Below, piece by piece: positions 27,080-37,584 of a DNA stretch of 64,000 nt. Both the position numbers and the translations under genes were made by a program. The stretch is from an uncultured Mitsuokella sp. (GTDB lineage: Bacteria > Bacillota > Negativicutes > Selenomonadales > Selenomonadaceae), in contig CAMCRT010000005.1 of NCBI GenBank assembly GCA_945877355.1, positions 1-64,000 of the forward strand, written 5' to 3'. Within the stretch, counting starts at the first letter, position 1; each line of letters opens with the position of its first letter. The notes under the pieces were generated by a model that was not told the origin of the DNA, ran no database searches, and saw only the letters and a list, made by a program, of their open reading frames with translations.

Positions 27080-28288
27080 TTGTTTCAGTTCCCGATTCCC
27101 CTTAAATATTTTCTGGCCCTTCTTGGCATCACCATCTCCGTCGTGGTATTCAACACTTCGGAGTTCATGCCCATCGGCCTCCTCATCGACATGTCCGCTT
27201 CCTTCGGCAAGACGGAGGCGGACATGGGGCAGATCGTGACCATCTACGCCTGGGCCGTGGCGATTCTTTCCCTGCCCCTGACGATCCTCGCGACGAAGCT
27301 CGAGGTACGGCGCATGCTGCTCCTGACGGTGGGCATCTTCGCGGCCGGCCAGTTCGGTGCGGCCTTTGCCACCTCCTACGAGCTTCTCGTGGCGGCCCGC
27401 CTCCTCGTGGCCTGCGCCCATGCGGTCTTCTGGTCCGTGGCGGCGCCGCTCGCCACCCGCCTCGTGGTGCGGGAGCATCGCCCCTTTGCCCTCTCCATGG
27501 TGGTCATCGGCTCCTCCGTGGCCATGGTGGTGGGCGTCCCCCTCGGCCGCTTTATCGGCCTCCTCTTTGGCTGGCGGGAAACCTTCTTCATCATCGGCCT
27601 CATCGCCCTCGCCGCACTCATCTATCTGTTCTTCCTGTTCCCCAGGCTCTATGAGACGCGGCCCTTTTCCCTGAAGGAGCTCCCGGCGCTTCTCAGGCGC
27701 CCTGCCATCCTCGCCATCTACGCCATCGTGGTGCTCTACGCCACCTCCTACTTCGTGACCTACAGCTATATCGAGCCCTTCTTGCAGTTTGTGGCGGGCT
27801 TTGCGCCGGAGACCATCACCCTCACGCTCATGCTTGCCGGTGCCAGTGGGATCTTCGGCAGCACCGTATTTTCCTTTTGCTACGTCCGCTCCCGCATGAA
27901 GACAGTGGGCGGATCCATTCTGGCCCTGGTCATCCTGTTCCTCCTGTGGCAGGCGGGCACGGCCCTGGGCTTCCTCTTCGTCCTGCTCCCCATCCTGGCG
28001 GGCATCGCCTCCACCGTGTTCAATGTGTCCTTCCAGTCGGAAATCATCCGGGCCGTCTCGATAGGGGCTGCCCCCGTGGCCATGTCCATATTCTCCGGCA
28101 TCTTCAACGTGGGCATCGGTGGCGGCACCGCCATCGGCAGCCTCGTAGCCTCCCTGGACGTCCTCCCCTATATCGGCTACGCAGCCGCCGCCTTCGTCCT
28201 CCTGGCCTTCCTGATCTTCTATCTTGTCTACCGCCCCGCCATCCGAAAGGAAGAGTCCTCCCGGAGGGCCCCCAAAAAATCTGCATAA
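27080..28288 (+). CDS. MFS transporter (sugar efflux/AraJ-SotB-like)
   Basis: Twelve-TM pattern, FNTSEFMPIGLLIDMSASFGKTEADMGQIVTIYAW; TTG start preceded by AGGAGAGG. Confidence 0.85.
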   Translation: MFQFPIPLKYFLALLGITISVVVFNTSEFMPIGLLIDMSASFGKTEADMGQIVTIYAWAVAILSLPLTILATKLEVRRMLLLTVGIFAAGQFGAAFATSYELLVAARLLVACAHAVFWSVAAPLATRLVVREHRPFALSMVVIGSSVAMVVGVPLGRFIGLLFGWRETFFIIGLIALAALIYLFFLFPRLYETRPFSLKELPALLRRPAILAIYAIVVLYATSYFVTYSYIEPFLQFVAGFAPETITLTLMLAGASGIFGSTVFSFCYVRSRMKTVGGSILALVILFLLWQAGTALGFLFVLLPILAGIASTVFNVSFQSEIIRAVSIGAAPVAMSIFSGIFNVGIGGGTAIGSLVASLDVLPYIGYAAAAFVLLAFLIFYLVYRPAIRKEESSRRAPKKSA

Positions 28289-28338
28289 AAAACAGAGCCA
28301 GCGAAAACTGCTGACTCTATTTTTTTGCACTTTCGTGC

Positions 28339-29043
28339 TTATTCGCTCCAGGCGCCGGCGTCCAGGATGATGTCATCATCCACCTCCGACACCTTGTAGT
28401 CTTCCTTTGGCGTCCCCTTTTCCTCCAGGGACTTTGCGATCTCCTTGGCCTCGCCCTGGGACGCTGCGCCCTTCTCGAAGTCGAGATAGACGCCCTCGAT
28501 TTTGTCGAGGGAAAGTCCCATGGCGCGATAGGCCGCTATGAGGGCTGCGGAGAAGACCTTTGTGTTCTTCTCCCCATCCCCCTGGCGCACTATATCCAGA
28601 GCTGCATCATCCTGGGGATTCACGCGAAGGGTGACACCGTTGTAGGCCAGGCGGAAGCGCCCGACCGACTTTCCAACGACTAGCTGTGTCTCGCATTCGC
28701 GGTACTCTCCCGCCTCCCGGCTATAGGCGGGAGGCTTTTCTTTGACCGGGGAAAGGGTCACACCGTTTTCATTGGCAAGGGCCAGGTAAACCCCATAGCT
28801 TGCTATCTGTGCATGCTCGATCTTGTAGAGCGAGAGCGGGCGCGATAGGCCGGTCATCCTGCTGTCCTTCTCGATCGTCGCGCTTCCCCCGATGTTGTGC
28901 GGGTACACGGGAAAGAGATCCGGACGGGCGGGGATTGCCGGTGCCATGGAGGCGATAGGCTCAGCCGCTGTCACAAGAAAGAAGGCCATGCCCAGCGCCA
29001 GAGGGAGCGAACCTGCCTGATATAGCGAGCGCATAAGCCTCAC
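28339..29043 (-). CDS. Exported hypothetical protein
   Basis: N-terminal signal-like segment; downstream of the TpsB gene on same strand. Confidence 0.55.
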   Translation of the reverse strand: MRLMRSLYQAGSLPLALGMAFFLVTAAEPIASMAPAIPARPDLFPVYPHNIGGSATIEKDSRMTGLSRPLSLYKIEHAQIASYGVYLALANENGVTLSPVKEKPPAYSREAGEYRECETQLVVGKSVGRFRLAYNGVTLRVNPQDDAALDIVRQGDGEKNTKVFSAALIAAYRAMGLSLDKIEGVYLDFEKGAASQGEAKEIAKSLEEKGTPKEDYKVSEVDDDIILDAGAWSE

Positions 29044-29102
29044 CTTCCTTCATGTTGCCCCTAGGGGGCAGGGGCTATGCCCCAAAGCTTTCTGCCACGC
29101 TA

Positions 29103-30869
29103 TTAGAAGTAGACACCTGCACGGATCCAGAAATGGCCGCTCGTGAAGGTATTATCCGAGGTGAAGGGCTCGGAGCCGAGGCGCCAAGCATAGTCTGCCC
29201 GGATGAACCAGTCCTCGTTGCGGGACCAGATGATGCCGATTCCCATGCCCTGCAGGAAGCGGCGGTTGTCGCCGATCGTGTAGGAGCTGTCATGGTTGCG
29301 CCAGACGCCGCCATGCTCGAGGTAGGTGGCCAGGTGGAGCTGCTGATCCTGCTTCTTGAGCGGGATGAGCCAGCGAAGCTCTGCCCTCGTGAAGTAGCCC
29401 TGGTCGCCGGAGGCCTCACTCGTCGGATAGGCGCGGACGCCGTTGGGCCCGCCGAGGGAGAAGTGCTCCGAGGAGTCCAGGTTCTGATTGGCCAGCTGGA
29501 AGCGGCCCGTCAGCATGAGGTAGAGCCTGTCATTGAGATTCTGCCGGCGCAGGTAGTTGCCCCGGAGCTTCAGATAGCCGTGGGAGCGGGCGTCCGCCAC
29601 CTGGAAGATGGCATTGTCCGGCGTCTGGTTGTCGATGTTGCCGTACTTCAGGTCGACACGCCAGTCGGAGGCACCGTAGTGATCCTGCTCGTCGCCGTAG
29701 AGGGAGAGCGTCACATCGTCGCCTTCCTTGTCCCCGTAGGTACCAGTCAGATCGGTGCCAGCCGCATCCTTGAAGCCGTCATAGAAGCGATACTCGTCCT
29801 TGAGCCAGCTGTGATTGTACATGAGGCTCCAGTAGAGGTTGTTCCTCTGGCTGCGGCGGATGGCATCCTCGAAGCCGATGGAGGCCGTATTGGCATAGCC
29901 AACGCCCCGGAGATAGGACCAATCACTGCCGAGGGAGTAGTCCAGCTGATTGTAGCCGAACTTCATGCGGAAGCCGTCCCGAAGGGTCGGCAGCGTGTAG
30001 TTCAAGCCCCAGTTGACGAGCTCTGCGCCCGTCGTGGAGACGCCGACGGCCAGATGGTCGCCTTCCTTCGCCAGGTTCAGGAAGTCGTAGTTCAGGCCGA
30101 ACTCCCAGTAGCCTGTAGAGCGGTTGCCCCAGTTATCGACGGTGAAGAGGCCCTGCTTGCCGATGTGGGGATTGAGGTCGATGGTCACATGGACCGTTCC
30201 GCTCGTCTCGCCCGTCGTCAGCGTGGCCTTCGCATCGGCGCCCGCCAGATCTGAGAGCAGCCACACGGCGCGCTCCAGCTGGCTGCGGGTCAGAAGCCCG
30301 CCGGTCTTCAGGAAGCGGGTCTCCCGCTCCAGGGCCCCGTCATGGATATCCGTGTGGTTGTTGATGGTGAGCCCGTCGAACTTTGCGAGAACGCAGGTGT
30401 ACTCGACGACGCCCTGATCCACCGTCTGGACAGGCACGTAGACCCGGGAGGCAAGATAGCCCTTCTCCCGGAAGAAGCTCGTGAGCTTGTCCGCACCTGC
30501 CTGCAGATCCTTGAAGGAGACAACCTTCCCCTTCATGTCAGAGACAAGGCCCTTGAGTTCCTCCTCAGGGTACATGTCCTGACCTGTGATCTTGAAATCA
30601 TTGACCTGGAACTTGACCGTATCCGGAATATTGAGCGCTGGCTTTTCCGACTCTTCAAGCTTGATGTCGGCGTCGCCCAGCACGATCCCGTTTTCGGTCA
30701 GCTCCTGCTTCGTCTTCTCCTGCTGTGCAAGGGTGCCAGCATCCACTGGCGCCTGCGGAGAAGCTGGCGGATCAGCAGCTGCTGCCACGCCGCCAGTGAG
30801 ACCCATCACGATGGCTGTGCCAAGGGAGAGGAGTCCCGCCTTCGTAAACGACATACACATTCCCTCCAT
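29103..30869 (-). CDS. ShlB/FhaC/HecB-type two-partner secretion outer-membrane transporter (TpsB)
   Basis: Signal peptide, POTRA-like region (FKITGQDMYPEEELKGLVSDMKGK), beta-barrel ending in F (FWIRAGVYF), SLGGPNGVRAYPTSEASGDQGYFTRAELRW motif. Confidence 0.88.
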   Translation of the reverse strand: MEGMCMSFTKAGLLSLGTAIVMGLTGGVAAAADPPASPQAPVDAGTLAQQEKTKQELTENGIVLGDADIKLEESEKPALNIPDTVKFQVNDFKITGQDMYPEEELKGLVSDMKGKVVSFKDLQAGADKLTSFFREKGYLASRVYVPVQTVDQGVVEYTCVLAKFDGLTINNHTDIHDGALERETRFLKTGGLLTRSQLERAVWLLSDLAGADAKATLTTGETSGTVHVTIDLNPHIGKQGLFTVDNWGNRSTGYWEFGLNYDFLNLAKEGDHLAVGVSTTGAELVNWGLNYTLPTLRDGFRMKFGYNQLDYSLGSDWSYLRGVGYANTASIGFEDAIRRSQRNNLYWSLMYNHSWLKDEYRFYDGFKDAAGTDLTGTYGDKEGDDVTLSLYGDEQDHYGASDWRVDLKYGNIDNQTPDNAIFQVADARSHGYLKLRGNYLRRQNLNDRLYLMLTGRFQLANQNLDSSEHFSLGGPNGVRAYPTSEASGDQGYFTRAELRWLIPLKKQDQQLHLATYLEHGGVWRNHDSSYTIGDNRRFLQGMGIGIIWSRNEDWFIRADYAWRLGSEPFTSDNTFTSGHFWIRAGVYF

Positions 30870-31206
30870 TTAAAATAAATTTGCCTTCTCTTGCGCTCTT
30901 TCGCACTGCGTCCTCCTGACCCACCGAAATCCGGCTGCACTACGCCCATCCTGGCCCACCAGCCGATTCGCACAATGTTACATTATGGCTATTCTCAGTA
31001 TACTTCACAGTCTGTCAAATTGCAAGGAAAATCCTGCGTATTTCCTCCCATAAAAAGAAAAAACTATGCTATTTGTCCCTGTTAGAATACGTGTTCGTTG
31101 TCTATTACAGTTCATAAGCCATTCGACCGCACTTCCCTTTATCACTACAATAGGCGCATGTAATATGAATTTGCCTGCAGCGTAAAGCGGGAAGGAGGAA
31201 GTTTTT

Positions 31207-31842
31207 ATGGAACAGGATTTGAATAAAAAAGGGAGTTTTCTCCCAATGCGGCCGCTCTCGGAGGAGAACGCGCTTCTTCAGGCGGCAAAGGCAGGAGATG
31301 CGGCAGCGCAAACGGCGCTTTTCGAGCAATATGAGCCGCTCCTCCAAAGCGCCGCCCGGGCGCCCTATCTCCGGCGCACGGATCTCTCCGATGAGGCGGG
31401 CTCCATTGCGCGCCTCGCCTTTTGGGAGGCGATCCAGGACTTTGATGCGTCCAAAGGCATTCCCTTCGCTGCCTTCGCCGCCTCGAAGGTAAAGTATGCC
31501 CTCTACAGTGCCTTTCGCCGGGCCAGGCGCGGCTGGGAGCGGGAGCTCCACCCGGATCAGTCGGAGAATGCGGATAGCTTCTGGGATGCCTGCACAAGGG
31601 ACGATGCTACAAGCAGCCCCGAGGAGTCCGTCACGCGCCGCCTGGCCCTCGAAAATGCCATGCGCATCCTATCGGACCGAGAAAAGACAATCCTACGGCT
31701 GATTTTCTTCGAGGAGGCGCCTCTCCAGGCCATTGCGAAAAAGTTCCAGGTGACGCGGCAGGCCATCAGCAAGGCAAAAAAAAGCATCCTCAAAAAGCTG
31801 AGGATGCAACTAGATGGCGAGGACTTCGCCTTTGGCTATTAA
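31207..31842 (+). CDS. Sigma-70 family RNA polymerase sigma factor
   Basis: Region 2-like DFDASKGIPFAAFAASKVKYALYSAFRRARR, region 4 LSDREKTILRLIFFEEAPLQAIAKKFQVTRQAISKAKKSILKKLR. Confidence 0.8.
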   Translation: MEQDLNKKGSFLPMRPLSEENALLQAAKAGDAAAQTALFEQYEPLLQSAARAPYLRRTDLSDEAGSIARLAFWEAIQDFDASKGIPFAAFAASKVKYALYSAFRRARRGWERELHPDQSENADSFWDACTRDDATSSPEESVTRRLALENAMRILSDREKTILRLIFFEEAPLQAIAKKFQVTRQAISKAKKSILKKLRMQLDGEDFAFGY

Positions 31843-31856
31843 TTTTCTGCAAGAGC

Positions 31857-33809
31857 CTAGGCAGCCTTGCGGCGACGCAGCTGCAGCAGAAGGATCGCTG
31901 CAAAGAGCGCTAGGCCGCAGACGTCCGTCACGAGACCCGGCTTGATGAGGAGCAGGCCGCCCACGATGAGGAGGACGCGCTCCAGCTTCGTGCAGTTATC
32001 CGCCAAGAAGCCTATGAGGGCCGAGGACAGTGCCACCATGCCGATAAGGGCGGAGATTGTGGCGAGGATGACGCTCACAGCCGTGGCGTCCACCATGAGG
32101 AGCTCCGGCGCATAGACGAACATGTAGGGGATGATGAAGGCCGCTATGGCCAGCTTCGACGCATTGATGCCCGTCTTTAGCGGGTCACCCCCCGCGATGC
32201 CGGCGCCGGCGAAGGCCGCCAGGGCCACCGGCGGCGTCACGTCGGCGATGATACCGAAGTAGAACACGAACATGTGGGCACAGAGGACCGGCACGCCCAG
32301 CTGGATGATGGCCGGCGCCGCGATCGTCGAGGTGATGACGTAGTTCGCCGTGGTGGGCACGCCCATGCCCAGGATGATGGCGGTGATCATGGTGAAGACC
32401 ATGGTCGGGAACAGCATGCCGCCAGAGAGGTCGAGAAGCCCGGAGGCGAGCTTCAGGCCGATGCCCGTCTTTGTGACGACGCCGATGATGATGCCGGCCG
32501 CCGCGCAGGCCACCAGGACGGACAGCACGCCCTTGGCCCCCAGGATGAGACCCTCCACGATCTCGATGGGCTTCATGCGGGTGGATTTCCGAAGAGCCGA
32601 GCAGACGATGGAGAGGACGATGGCCACGAGGGCTGCCCGCATGGGCGTGTAGCCGGAGACAAGAAGATAGACGATGATGATGAGCGGGAGCGCGAGATGG
32701 CCCCGCTCTTTTAGTATGGAGAAAATGGAGGGAAGCTCGCTCCGAGGGATGCCCTTCAGATTCTCCCGCTTCGCCTCGAAGTGGACGCCGAGCCAGACGC
32801 CAGCGAAGTAGAGGAAGGCCGGCACGATGGCCGCCTTGACGATCTCGATATACGGGACGCCGATGAACTCTGCCATGAGGAAGGCCGCAGCGCCCATGAC
32901 AGGAGGCATGAGCTGGCCGCCCGTGGAGGCCGCCGCCTCGACAGCGCCGGCGAAGTTCTTGTGGTAGCCCAGCTTCTTCATCATGGGGATGGTCAGCGAC
33001 CCGGTACCCACGACGTTTGCCACGGAGCTGCCGGAGACGGTGCCCATGAGGCCGGAGGAAAGGACAGCCACCTTCGCCGGGCCACCGCTGGCCCAGCCGG
33101 CGATGGAGTTCGCCAGATCAATGAAGAACTTGCCAAGACCCGTGGCCTCAAGATAAGCACCAAAGAGAATAAAGAGGAAGATAAACGTGGAGGAAACGCC
33201 GAGGGGAATGCCGAAGACGCCCTCGGTGGTGAAGAACAGATGGCTCACGAGCTGGGCCGGTGTCAGGCCGCGATGGGCCAGCACCCCGGGCATGTAGGGC
33301 CCGAGGAAGGCGTAGGCGAGGAAGGCCAGCACGACGCAGACCATGGGAAGGCCCACGACACGGCGGGCGGCCTCGATGACGAGGAGGACGCCCGCGCAGC
33401 CCACCACCATATCAAGGTCCGTGGCACGGCCAGAGCGGAGCACGAGCTCCTGGTACTGGACGACGATGTAGCCGGGGGCCGCCGCGCCGAGTATGGCGAG
33501 GAGGAGGTCCAGGGGATGGAGCCGCGTGCGGGACCAGGATTTCTTCGTCGGGTACAGGAGGTACACGAGGCAAAGGCCGAAGCCCAGGTGCACGGCCCGC
33601 TGGAGCTGGGCATCCAGGATGCCGAAGGTGGCGGTGTAGATCTGGAACATGGAGAAGGCGATGGCAATCGCCCCGACGATTTTCGCCATGACTCCCGTAT
33701 ACATCATGGTGTCGGTGTCTTTCTCATACTCCTTCAGGATATCCTCCGCCGACCGTTCCACCGGCTTTTCTGCCATACTTATCTTCCTTTCAATAAAATC
33801 ATCTTCCAC
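31857..33809 (-). CDS. TRAP transporter fused 4TM/12TM permease
   Basis: Multi-TM DctM-like region; adjacent to DUF1850 and TAXI solute-binding genes. Confidence 0.9.
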   Translation of the reverse strand: MEDDFIERKISMAEKPVERSAEDILKEYEKDTDTMMYTGVMAKIVGAIAIAFSMFQIYTATFGILDAQLQRAVHLGFGLCLVYLLYPTKKSWSRTRLHPLDLLLAILGAAAPGYIVVQYQELVLRSGRATDLDMVVGCAGVLLVIEAARRVVGLPMVCVVLAFLAYAFLGPYMPGVLAHRGLTPAQLVSHLFFTTEGVFGIPLGVSSTFIFLFILFGAYLEATGLGKFFIDLANSIAGWASGGPAKVAVLSSGLMGTVSGSSVANVVGTGSLTIPMMKKLGYHKNFAGAVEAAASTGGQLMPPVMGAAAFLMAEFIGVPYIEIVKAAIVPAFLYFAGVWLGVHFEAKRENLKGIPRSELPSIFSILKERGHLALPLIIIVYLLVSGYTPMRAALVAIVLSIVCSALRKSTRMKPIEIVEGLILGAKGVLSVLVACAAAGIIIGVVTKTGIGLKLASGLLDLSGGMLFPTMVFTMITAIILGMGVPTTANYVITSTIAAPAIIQLGVPVLCAHMFVFYFGIIADVTPPVALAAFAGAGIAGGDPLKTGINASKLAIAAFIIPYMFVYAPELLMVDATAVSVILATISALIGMVALSSALIGFLADNCTKLERVLLIVGGLLLIKPGLVTDVCGLALFAAILLLQLRRRKAA

Positions 33810-34261
33810 GCAGGAAGAATTTCAATATCTATGCGGGTTCCTGGCTTATAGACCTCGTAAAGGGGGTACTCCCTTGCTCCCAAAGTCACCTGGAGCCTTG
33901 TCCCCACGCCTGTCCTGAGAGAAAGCCTCGGGAAATGGCGCTCCATGTGATCGAGCACGAAGGCGCCGTCCTCAAAATGGAACTCCCCTTCCTCAGCAAG
34001 GAAGGGGAGCCCGACGCCGAACGAGAAATAGCGGGTGCTGTGGAGCACGAAGCCCTCCTTCTCGACGGTGAGATTTTCCTCCACCGGCGTCTTCTGCACC
34101 GAGTGGATGAAGCGGATTTGAAGTTTTTCCCCTGGGAGAGCGGGCACGGCACCACCCCTCTCCCCTCCTGCCGTGAGCACGGCGAAGGGCGAGGCCAGTG
34201 CCAGGCCCACCGCAAGGAGCGAGGCCAGCACCAGGAGCGCCAGGCTCTGTCCCTTTCTCAT
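33779..34261 (-). CDS. DUF1850 domain protein
   Basis: RFIHSVQKTPVEENLTVEKEGFVLHSTRYFSFGVGLPF, position between TRAP genes. Confidence 0.8.
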   Translation of the reverse strand: MRKGQSLALLVLASLLAVGLALASPFAVLTAGGERGGAVPALPGEKLQIRFIHSVQKTPVEENLTVEKEGFVLHSTRYFSFGVGLPFLAEEGEFHFEDGAFVLDHMERHFPRLSLRTGVGTRLQVTLGAREYPLYEVYKPGTRIDIEILPAWKMILLKGR

Positions 34262-35220
34262 TCCTTAAAGAACTTCTCTGCGCCCGCATTCATCGGGAGG
34301 GACATGCCGGTCTCAGCGTTTTCCTTCGAGATGAGCTTGCCGACGGAGTGGGCGGCGCTCAGACGGTCGAGATTCGTGAAGAGCGCCTTTGCGATGGAGT
34401 AGCCCATATCGTCGTCCACGCTGCTGCTCGCCACGAGCATCGCCATGACGGAGACCGTCGGGACATCCTCATCAAAGCCGGCATACGTTCCCTTGGGGAT
34501 CGTCGTCTTCGTGTAGAAGGGGTACTTGGCGATGAGGGCATCTGCCTGGGCTGCCTCCACGGGCAGGAGGCGGATCTTGTTCTGGGAGGAGATATCCTGG
34601 ACAGCTGCCGTCGGATAGCCCGCCGTCAGGAAGGCTGCGTCCACGTTGCCGTCCTTCAGGGCGCTGGCACCCTCTGCAAAGGAGAGGTACTGGACCTGGA
34701 TATCGTCATAGGTGATGCCGTAGGCCTCGAGGATCTGGCGGGCATTGGCCTCCGCGCCGGAGCCGACGGCACCGACGGCCACCCTCTTGCCCTTCAGGTC
34801 CTGGATGCTCTTGATGCCCGTGGAGTCAAGCGTAACGAACTGGCAGGTCTCCGGGTACAGGGAGGCGATGCCCTTGAGGCCGTCCACCTTCTTGCCCTCG
34901 AACATCTCCGTGCCATTCACGGCGTAGTAGACGATATCATTCTGGACGATGGCCAGGTCGATGCCATTGTCCTTCAGCATGTTGATATTCGCCACTGAGG
35001 CGCCAGTGGACTGGGCGCTGGCGTTCATGCCGGGGATTTCCTTATTGAGGATCTCCGCCATGGCCCCGCCCAGCGGGTAATAGGTGCCGGCCGTGCCGCC
35101 CGTGCCGATATTGAGGAACTTGTTCGACGCCGTATTGCCACCGCATCCGGTAAGTAGCGCCGCCGACGCGACGACCACAAGCGCAGCTGCGGCCATCTTC
35201 TTCAGTGACTGGAAATTCAT
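34258..35220 (-). CDS. TAXI family TRAP transporter solute-binding lipoprotein
   Basis: Lipobox LLTGCGG; NIGTGGTAGTYYPLGGAMAEILNKE. Confidence 0.93.
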   Translation of the reverse strand: MNFQSLKKMAAAALVVVASAALLTGCGGNTASNKFLNIGTGGTAGTYYPLGGAMAEILNKEIPGMNASAQSTGASVANINMLKDNGIDLAIVQNDIVYYAVNGTEMFEGKKVDGLKGIASLYPETCQFVTLDSTGIKSIQDLKGKRVAVGAVGSGAEANARQILEAYGITYDDIQVQYLSFAEGASALKDGNVDAAFLTAGYPTAAVQDISSQNKIRLLPVEAAQADALIAKYPFYTKTTIPKGTYAGFDEDVPTVSVMAMLVASSSVDDDMGYSIAKALFTNLDRLSAAHSVGKLISKENAETGMSLPMNAGAEKFFKE

Positions 35221-35337
35221 GCCAACGCCTCCTGTTTGTATATCTCTATGGAATAGGATGTATATGATTATAACATATACTTGTGTACGTGTGCAAGGGA
35301 TATCTTGAGAATTTCCATCATGTCGACTGTATACATG

Positions 35338-35384
35338 AAAAGCGGCTGTCTCCCATGCAAAAAAACATGAGACACAGCCGCTTT
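35338..35384. terminator. Terminator
   Basis: AAAAGCGGCTGTCTCccATG...CATGAGACACAGCCGCTTT. Confidence 0.7.
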
Positions 35385-35393
35385 CGATAGCAT

Positions 35394-35635
35394 GTAGCCG
35401 GGTGCTTCTACCTGCATATTCTGAAAAGACCTACGGACGGGCTCCCCCTGCCCCTACGGGGCACCCCCCTCCCGGAGGGAGGCTTGAGGGGCGACATCCT
35501 CGCTTCATTCCTTTCTATGCAAGATTGCACCTCACCACTTCGAGTGCCTTCCTCTGGGAGGAAGGTGGCGCGAAGCGCCGGAAGGAGCCCGCGCGTTGGA
35601 ATCCGCATCGGTGCTCTAGCGTCTCAACCGGCTAC
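35394..35635. repeat. Hairpin-rich dispersed repeat, copy R2, with GTAGCCGG/CCGGCTAC ends
   Basis: GGGCTCC...GGAGCCC arms, internal CCCCTCCCGGAGGGAGG and CCTTCCTCTGGGAGGAAGG hairpins. Confidence 0.75.
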
Positions 35636-35640
35636 TCCCA

Positions 35641-36852
35641 TCATTCGTAGCGCAGGGCCTCGATGGGGTCGAGCTTTGCTGCTTTCCGCGCCGGATAGAT
35701 GCCGAAGAACAGGCCGATGGCCACGGCGAAGCTGAAGGACACCAGGATGGGGAGCCAGGTGATGCTCGTCTGCACCTTGCCGGTGCTGGCGATGGCGTAG
35801 GAGGCGGCGCAGCCGAAGACGATGCCGATGAGGCCGCCCACGATGCCGATGACCATACTCTCGATCATGAACTGCATCATGATGTTGCCAAACGTAGCCC
35901 CGAGGGCCTTTCGGATGCCGATCTCGCGGGTGCGCTCCGTGACGGAGACCATCATGATGTTCATGATGCCGATGCCGCCCACGAGGAGCGAGATGCCCGC
36001 GATGGAGCCCAGGAGCATGGTGAGCATGGCCGTGGACTCATTGACCGACTCGATGATGCTCGCCGTATTGCGGACATTGAAGTCATTTTCCTTCTTGCCC
36101 GTCAGATGGTGGCGCTGCCGGAGAAGCGTCGTGATGTCCTCCTCCACCTGGTCGATGGCATTCGTGCTGGAGGCCTGGACGCTGATGGAATGGACATAGT
36201 CCACGCCCTGCATGCGCTGCATGGCCGTCGTCAGCGGGATGTAGATGGTGTCGTCCTGGTCATTTCCGAAGCCGGAGCTGCCCTTGGACTCCAGAAGACC
36301 GATGACCTTGAAGGGCTGGTTCTTGATGCGGATGTTCTTGCCCACGGGGTTTTCCTCCCCAAAGAGGTTCTCCGCCACCGTCGTGCCGATGACGGCCACA
36401 CGGTTGCGCTTGTCGAGGTCTGTCTGGGAGAGGAAGGAGCCGCTGGCGACGGTGAGGGAGCGGATCTTCAGGAGCTCCGCCGTCACCCCCTCCACCGTGG
36501 TTGTCCAGTTCTGGTTGCCGTAGACGGCGAGGTAGGAGGAGCTAACGGAGGGCGAGACGTAGTCGATATTCTGGACCTTCGCCTTTATGGCCTGGGCGTC
36601 GGCGTACTTCAGCGTCTTCCGGGAGCCCGCCGTCCTTGGCCCGCGATCGGAGGCGCCGGGCATGATGATGATGGTGTTGGCGCCCAGGCTCTCGAAGTTC
36701 GACGTGATGCCCTGCCGGACGCCCATGCCCACGGAGACCAGTGCGATGACGGCCGCCACGCCGATGATGACGCCCAGCATGGTGAGCAGCGACCGGAGCT
36801 TGTTGGCCACGAGGGCCGTGAGGGCCATGGAGAAGCATTCCTTAAATAACAT
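35641..36852 (-). CDS. macB: MacB-type ABC transporter permease
   Basis: [42 protein letters not shown]. Confidence 0.9.
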   Translation of the reverse strand: MLFKECFSMALTALVANKLRSLLTMLGVIIGVAAVIALVSVGMGVRQGITSNFESLGANTIIIMPGASDRGPRTAGSRKTLKYADAQAIKAKVQNIDYVSPSVSSSYLAVYGNQNWTTTVEGVTAELLKIRSLTVASGSFLSQTDLDKRNRVAVIGTTVAENLFGEENPVGKNIRIKNQPFKVIGLLESKGSSGFGNDQDDTIYIPLTTAMQRMQGVDYVHSISVQASSTNAIDQVEEDITTLLRQRHHLTGKKENDFNVRNTASIIESVNESTAMLTMLLGSIAGISLLVGGIGIMNIMMVSVTERTREIGIRKALGATFGNIMMQFMIESMVIGIVGGLIGIVFGCAASYAIASTGKVQTSITWLPILVSFSFAVAIGLFFGIYPARKAAKLDPIEALRYE

Positions 36853-37582
36853 CCATCACAGCCCCCTTTCCTTCGTCCCGGGTGATGAGACCATCCCGCA
36901 CCAGGAGCTGGCGGCTCGCGCAGGCGGCGATCTCCGGCTCGTGGGTGACGAGGATGATGGTGCGCCCCTTCTCGTGCATGTCCTGGAAAATCTCCATGAT
37001 TTCCTTCGTGGACTTCGTATCGAGATTGCCCGTGGGCTCGTCCGCCATGATGATGTGGGGATCGTTGACGAGGGCGCGGGCTATGGCGACGCGCTGGCGC
37101 TGGCCGCCGGAGAGCTCGTTTGGCTGGTGGTCCGCCCGGTCGGCGAGCCCCACCGCCTCGAGGAAGTGCATGGCCCGCTCCGTGCGCTCCCGGGCCCCCA
37201 CCCCTGCATAGACGAGGGGCAGCGCCACGTTCTCCAGAGCCGTGATGCGGGAGAGCAGGTTGAAGTTCTGGAAGACGAAGCCGATTTTCTTGTTTCGCGT
37301 CTTCGCCAGGGCATCGTCGGAGAGATGGGCCACCTCCTCCCCGTCCAGCTTGTAGGAGCCGGACGTGGGCCGGTCGAGGCAGCCCAGGATATTCATGAGG
37401 GTGGATTTGCCGGAGCCCGACGGGCCCATGAGGGCGGCGAACTCCCCCTTGTAGATGTTCGTGGTGATGCCGGCAAGCGCCGCCACCTCCTCGCCGCCCA
37501 CATTGTAGAGCTTCCGGATGCCCGAGAGCTCTATGGTCGCATAGCGGCCGTCCTTTTTCTTCTGTTCCATTTGGTACCTCAC
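36842..37582 (-). CDS. MacB/LolD-type ABC transporter ATPase
   Basis: GPSGSGKST Walker [16 protein letters not shown] signature. Confidence 0.93.
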   Translation of the reverse strand: MRYQMEQKKKDGRYATIELSGIRKLYNVGGEEVAALAGITTNIYKGEFAALMGPSGSGKSTLMNILGCLDRPTSGSYKLDGEEVAHLSDDALAKTRNKKIGFVFQNFNLLSRITALENVALPLVYAGVGARERTERAMHFLEAVGLADRADHQPNELSGGQRQRVAIARALVNDPHIIMADEPTGNLDTKSTKEIMEIFQDMHEKGRTIILVTHEPEIAACASRQLLVRDGLITRDEGKGAVMDVI

Positions 37583-37584
37583 CG

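Noticed and set aside
27062-28330. 422-aa minus-strand ORF
   Set aside because: Antisense shadow of the MFS transporter; low-complexity Gly/Glu/His-rich translation.
32274-32714. 146-aa Asp/His/Gly-rich plus-strand ORF
   Set aside because: Antisense shadow of the TRAP permease; low-complexity composition typical of reverse-complemented hydrophobic codons.
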